Source of the DNA: JAGLYZ01 sp049642725
Lineage (GTDB): Bacteria; Patescibacteriota; Minisyncoccia; Minisyncoccales; JAGMDC01
NCBI GenBank assembly: GCA_049642725.1
Contig: JBARPC010000014.1
Coordinates: 1-8,276, forward strand
Direction: 5' to 3'
Length of the DNA stretch: 8,276 nucleotides
Shown: positions 6,032 through 8,276 of the stretch, in pieces
Layout: each line of letters begins with the position of its first letter
Position numbering within the stretch: the stretch's first letter is position 1
Position numbers and translations under genes: made by a program
The notes under the pieces: model-generated
Told to the model about the DNA's origin: nothing
What the model saw: the letters and a program-made list of their open reading frames with translations, nothing else
The model's database searches: none

Positions 6032-6060
6032 TTGACCAAGCCCAAAAATTAAGGTAAATT
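6032..6060 (+). promoter_or_regulatory. Sigma-70-type promoter for radC
   Basis: TTGACC (6032-6037) matches five of six -35 bases and is 17 bases from TAAATT (6055-6060). The predicted start near 6067 leaves only about 13 bases before the ATG at 6080, too short for a normal ribosome binding site, and none is visible. Confidence 0.55.
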
Positions 6061-6079
6061 AAAACAAAGATACTTGAAT

Positions 6080-6748
6080 ATGAAAATCAAAGACCTGCCA
6101 AAAGTTGATAGACCAAGAGAAAAATTGATTTCTAAAGGGACTGAAAACCTGAAAGACGAGGAGCTTTTAGCTGTTCTTTTAAGAACAGGCAGGGAAGGGA
6201 AGAATGTTTTAGATTTGGCGAAACAAATTTTGAGAAAATATTCCAAAAAGCGGCTTTTGAAAATGAAATATGAAGATTTAATCAAAATCAAAGGAATAAA
6301 TTCCAGCAAGGCATCAACAATTTTGGCTTCTCAAGAATTAGTTAAAAGGGCTTTGAAGGTTAGAGATGAAACCCTGCCCATTATTCAATCCACAAAAGAT
6401 GTTATTGCACAGGCAGTTTATATGCGAGATAAATCTCGTGAACATTTAATGGCGATTTATCTCAATGCCAGAAATGAGATGGTTTATAAAAAGCCAATGT
6501 TTATTGGAACCCTTAACGCTAATTTAGTCCATCCCAGAGAAATTTTTCAAGAGGCCCTAAAACAAAACGCAGCTTCAATAATTTTAGTTCATAATCATCC
6601 GTCCGGCGATTCAGAACCCTCGCAAGACGATTTAGAAATAACCAAGCGAATTATTGAAGCCGGCAAAATAATGGGCATAGATGTTTTAGACCACATAATC
6701 ATCACCAAAACCAAAGCATTCAGCTTCAAAGAAAATAAACTCATATAA
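6080..6748 (+). CDS. radC: RadC family JAB1/MPN (JAMM) domain protein
   Basis: From the ATG at 6080 the protein is 222 residues, a typical RadC length, and begins MKIKDLPKVDRPREKL, the usual RadC opening. A TTG six bases upstream in the same frame adds only M-N and is less likely. The N-terminal part holds helix-hairpin-helix-like DNA-binding sequence (LIKIKGINSSKA, 67-78). The C-terminal MPN+ domain has the JAMM metal motif: H171, H173 in HNHPSG, S181 and D184, with E121 in SREHL the likely fourth residue. JAMM domains are zinc metallopeptidase-like. The original DNA-repair role of RadC has been disputed, and its real function in bacteria is unresolved. RadC-like proteins are common on mobile elements and in defence regions. 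The last eight residues, SFKENKLI, are encoded a second time 1.4 kb downstream, after the abiE pair. Confidence 0.95.
   Translation: MKIKDLPKVDRPREKLISKGTENLKDEELLAVLLRTGREGKNVLDLAKQILRKYSKKRLLKMKYEDLIKIKGINSSKASTILASQELVKRALKVRDETLPIIQSTKDVIAQAVYMRDKSREHLMAIYLNARNEMVYKKPMFIGTLNANLVHPREIFQEALKQNAASIILVHNHPSGDSEPSQDDLEITKRIIEAGKIMGIDVLDHIIITKTKAFSFKENKLI
6722..6748 (+). repeat. Direct repeat copy 1: 3' end of radC (candidate attachment site)
   Basis: The final eight codons and stop of radC. The first 17 bases, AGCTTCAAAGAAAATAA, recur exactly at 8140-8156. The remaining ten bases differ at four positions, all synonymous, so both copies encode SFKENKLI followed by TAA. Confidence 0.85.
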
Positions 6749-6751
6749 TTC

Positions 6752-6780
6752 TTGACAAATAAGGTATGTTTTGATATATT
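6752..6780 (+). promoter_or_regulatory. Near-consensus promoter giving a leaderless abiEi transcript
   Basis: TTGACA (6752-6757), a 17-base spacer and TATATT (6775-6780), with TG at 6772-6773 forming an extended -10. With usual spacing the first transcribed base is 6787, which is the A of the abiEi start codon. It begins four bases after the radC stop. No clear inverted repeat for AbiEi autorepression was found around it. Confidence 0.75.
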
Positions 6781-6786
6781 AGCAAT

Positions 6787-7383
6787 ATGGCTAAATTATT
6801 GAACTGGGCAATTTTTTATAGAAAATTGAAAGAGAAAAACCTTATTATATTCACACCTACAGATATAAGGCGCATTTTTGGTGTAAGTAAGGTTGCGGCA
6901 ACTTTTTTAGTTCATCGTTACACTAAGCAAGGCCTGCTTAAACGGGTGAAACAAGGAATTTATACCTTATACGACACAACCGTTCCAGATCTTTATTTAG
7001 CAAATAAACTTTACGAACCATCTTATGTGTCGCTTGAGTTTGCTTTGTCTTATCATCGAGTTATTCCGGAAACTGTTTACGAAATTACTTCGGTAACCAC
7101 AAAAGCCACTCGTCGTTTTAATGCTTTAGGAAAAGTATTTACTTATCGAAAGATTAAAAAAGAAGCGTTCACTGGCTATTCTGTAAATCAGCAAAAAGGA
7201 TTGACTTTCTTGATTGCCGAACCAGAAAAAGCCTTTATTGATTTGACATATTTACGGATAATTAGCAATAAAAAGCCCATCAGCCGTTTCAATAAAGAAA
7301 AAATTAATCAAACTAAAGCGCTTAGATACGCTAAATTGTTTAATAACAACAAACTTATTAGCATTATTAAAACTACTCTTTAA
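6787..7383 (+). CDS. abiEi: Type IV antitoxin / transcriptional regulator, AbiEi family
   Basis: This 198-residue protein has an N-terminal winged helix-turn-helix (about 21-62: TPTDIRRIFGVSKVAATFLVHRY, then a wing with LKRVKQGIYTL). An AbiEi-type C-terminal domain follows, recognisable from EPSYVSLEFALSYHRVIPE (77-95), TSVTTKATRRF (101-111) and IAEPEKAFIDLTYL (143-156). In characterised AbiE systems this protein represses its own operon through the winged helix and neutralises the AbiEii toxin through the C-terminal domain, without a stable toxin-antitoxin complex (type IV). Its stop codon overlaps the abiEii start (TAATG), giving coupled synthesis of the two. The ATG is probably the first base of the mRNA, so it would be translated as a leaderless message. 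Confidence 0.88.
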   Translation: MAKLLNWAIFYRKLKEKNLIIFTPTDIRRIFGVSKVAATFLVHRYTKQGLLKRVKQGIYTLYDTTVPDLYLANKLYEPSYVSLEFALSYHRVIPETVYEITSVTTKATRRFNALGKVFTYRKIKKEAFTGYSVNQQKGLTFLIAEPEKAFIDLTYLRIISNKKPISRFNKEKINQTKALRYAKLFNNNKLISIIKTTL

Positions 7384-8141
7384 TGATTTCTCAAGAAACA
7401 ATTCAAAAATTAGCAACTAAATATCAAACCAGCGAATTCCCAAATATTATTCGCGAATATTTTCAACACCTTTTTTTATACCAACTTTATGTAATTGAAA
7501 ACGCTGGCAACCTTCTTTTTAAGGGCGGTACTGCTTTAAGAATTATCTACGGCAGCCCGCGTTTTTCCGAGGATTTGGATTTCTCAATCTTTGGCATAGA
7601 GCCTCGTCGACAAAGAGATTTTATTGAAGATGTTTTCACTGCGGTTTTAGCCAAAATTGAAAAAATTGGTATAAAAGTAGAACTTGGACCAAAGCCAGGT
7701 TCTACTGCCGAGGGGTATTATGGTGATGCTGAATTTCAAATCTACGAATATCCCTTTGTTGGAGTATCAATAAATATTTCTTCGCGCAACGGTCGCGAAA
7801 TAAAAGGGGAGGTAGATAGCATCGCTAACGAATTTGTCTCGACTTATACTATATTTCATTTATCACAAACAGAGATTATTAATGAAAAAGTTTTTGGCGC
7901 ATTATTACAACGTAAAAAAGCCCGCGATTTTTATGATTTATATTTCATTATGCGCAAGGGCTTATTAAGCAACGAGCAAAAGAAAAAATTAAACGATATT
8001 AAAGATAAAATTATTTTGAAAACAGAGGAAGTAGATTTTAAAACTGAATTAGGCGTCCTTTTGCCGCAAGACCAACAAGCAATAATCAAAAACTTCAAAA
8101 CAGTTTTACTATCCGAACTAAAAAGACAAACCGCCTTTTAG
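7383..8141 (+). CDS. abiEii: Type IV toxin, AbiEii nucleotidyltransferase
   Basis: This 252-residue protein carries the DNA polymerase beta-like nucleotidyltransferase motifs of AbiEii/MenA-type toxins. FKGGTALRIIYG (46-57) contains the GG(T/S) motif. RFSEDLDF (60-67) holds the metal-binding acidic residues D64 and D66. Further motifs include EKVFGALLQRKKARDFYDLY (168-187), with the conserved R/K positions and RDxYDL. All the key motifs are present, so it looks active. Related toxins transfer nucleotides to tRNA or other targets and stop growth, for example during phage infection; the target here cannot be read from sequence. The ATG overlaps the abiEi TAA by one base, and no Shine-Dalgarno sequence is present, so translation depends on abiEi. 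Its TAG stop codon shares two bases with the duplicated radC tail. Confidence 0.9.
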   Translation: MISQETIQKLATKYQTSEFPNIIREYFQHLFLYQLYVIENAGNLLFKGGTALRIIYGSPRFSEDLDFSIFGIEPRRQRDFIEDVFTAVLAKIEKIGIKVELGPKPGSTAEGYYGDAEFQIYEYPFVGVSINISSRNGREIKGEVDSIANEFVSTYTIFHLSQTEIINEKVFGALLQRKKARDFYDLYFIMRKGLLSNEQKKKLNDIKDKIILKTEEVDFKTELGVLLPQDQQAIIKNFKTVLLSELKRQTAF

Positions 8142-8166
8142 CTTCAAAGAAAATAAGTTGATTTAA
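8140..8166 (+). repeat. Direct repeat copy 2: displaced radC 3' end after abiEii
   Basis: Reading from 8140 gives AGC TTC AAA GAA AAT AAG TTG ATT TAA, which is SFKENKLI and stop, identical in protein to the end of radC. It starts within the abiEii stop codon. The preceding bases (GCCTTTT against GCATTC in radC) show a hint of continued similarity with a one-base indel. No upstream radC body exists here, so it is a tail remnant. Confidence 0.85.
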
Positions 8167-8225
8167 ATTCACCTTGTTAAATAATTTTAAATTTGTGTAT
8201 GTTCTATTATATTTATATTTTACAA

Positions 8226-8248
8226 TTTTAGGAAAGATGTTCCTAAAA
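8226..8248. repeat. Perfect 9-bp inverted repeat near window end
   Basis: TTTTAGGAA (8226-8234) and TTCCTAAAA (8240-8248) pair perfectly over a 5-base loop (AGATG). A-rich rather than T-rich sequence follows on the plus strand, so it is a poor plus-strand terminator. It could be an operator or a terminator for a minus-strand gene beyond the window. The rest of 8167-8276 is AT-rich with no coding sequence that I can support. Confidence 0.45.
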
Positions 8249-8276
8249 AATAGGCTCAAGTCTTATTTAACAGGGT

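Larger units (their letters stand above)
6749..8166 (+). mobile_element. Candidate inserted defence cassette: abiE pair plus duplicated radC tail
   Basis: The segment after the radC stop codon carries a promoter, abiEi, abiEii and then a second radC 3' end. This is the layout left when DNA enters at the end of a gene and the junctions retain two gene tails. No integrase, transposase or terminal inverted repeats are visible, so the mechanism (site-specific integration or homologous exchange with another strain) is open, and calling it mobile is inference. Confidence 0.45.

Noticed and set aside
6074..6082. TTG start codon for radC six bases before the ATG
   Set aside because: It would add only two residues; the ATG gives the standard RadC opening and length, and neither has a Shine-Dalgarno sequence.
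1..8276. tRNA or rRNA genes, CRISPR arrays, and UGA recoding
   Set aside because: No T-arm GGTTCGA-type cloverleaf, rRNA-like stretch or evenly spaced direct repeats outside the coding repeats were seen, and all genes read through in the standard code with TAA or TAG stops.

Overview
This is an AT-rich, gene-dense bacterial window in which every convincing gene lies on the plus strand. The organism is most plausibly a member of the Patescibacteria (Candidate Phyla Radiation). That rests on the mix of proteins: a cysteine-rich secreted-type protein with a CGDGVC...NCPEDC block, a signal-peptide/membrane version of a bactofilin-like repeat protein, a small PmtA-like methyltransferase, and compact genes with almost no Shine-Dalgarno sequences. 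It is a judgement from gene style, not proof. All eight genes end in TAA or TAG and read through in the standard code, so there is no sign of the UGA-to-glycine recoding known from Gracilibacteria/SR1.

Layout. Positions 1-585 hold the 3' part of a cysteine-rich, probably extracellular protein. A 194-base gap with a GGGGTCAGGTACCTTTT palindrome-containing motif follows. Positions 780-1955 encode a signal-peptide protein with six beta-helix-like repeats of about 17 residues and a multi-pass membrane C-terminus. After a terminator and a promoter, 2089-2658 encode a class I SAM methyltransferase resembling phospholipid N-methyltransferases. A strong promoter (TTGACA, 17 bases, extended -10) then drives a leader of about 180 bases with hairpins and a terminator/antiterminator arrangement. 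It is followed by typA (2903-4696) and, one base later, a DEAD-box RNA helicase (4698-5909), ending at a strong intrinsic terminator (5946-5972). These two genes look like a ribosome-assembly/RNA-remodelling operon, possibly controlled by attenuation.

radC (6080-6748) has its own promoter. Directly after it comes a near-consensus promoter whose predicted start coincides with the first base of abiEi, so that mRNA is probably leaderless. abiEi (6787-7383) and abiEii (7383-8141) overlap by one base and form a type IV toxin-antitoxin / abortive-infection pair: a winged-helix antitoxin-repressor and a nucleotidyltransferase toxin.

The most striking observation is at the end of this module. Immediately at the abiEii stop codon there is a second copy of the last eight codons plus stop of radC (SFKENKLI*). 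Seventeen bases are identical and the following differences are all synonymous. The abiE pair is therefore bracketed by two radC tails, as expected if a defence cassette entered at the radC 3' end and brought or left behind a gene-restoring tail. No integrase is visible in the window.
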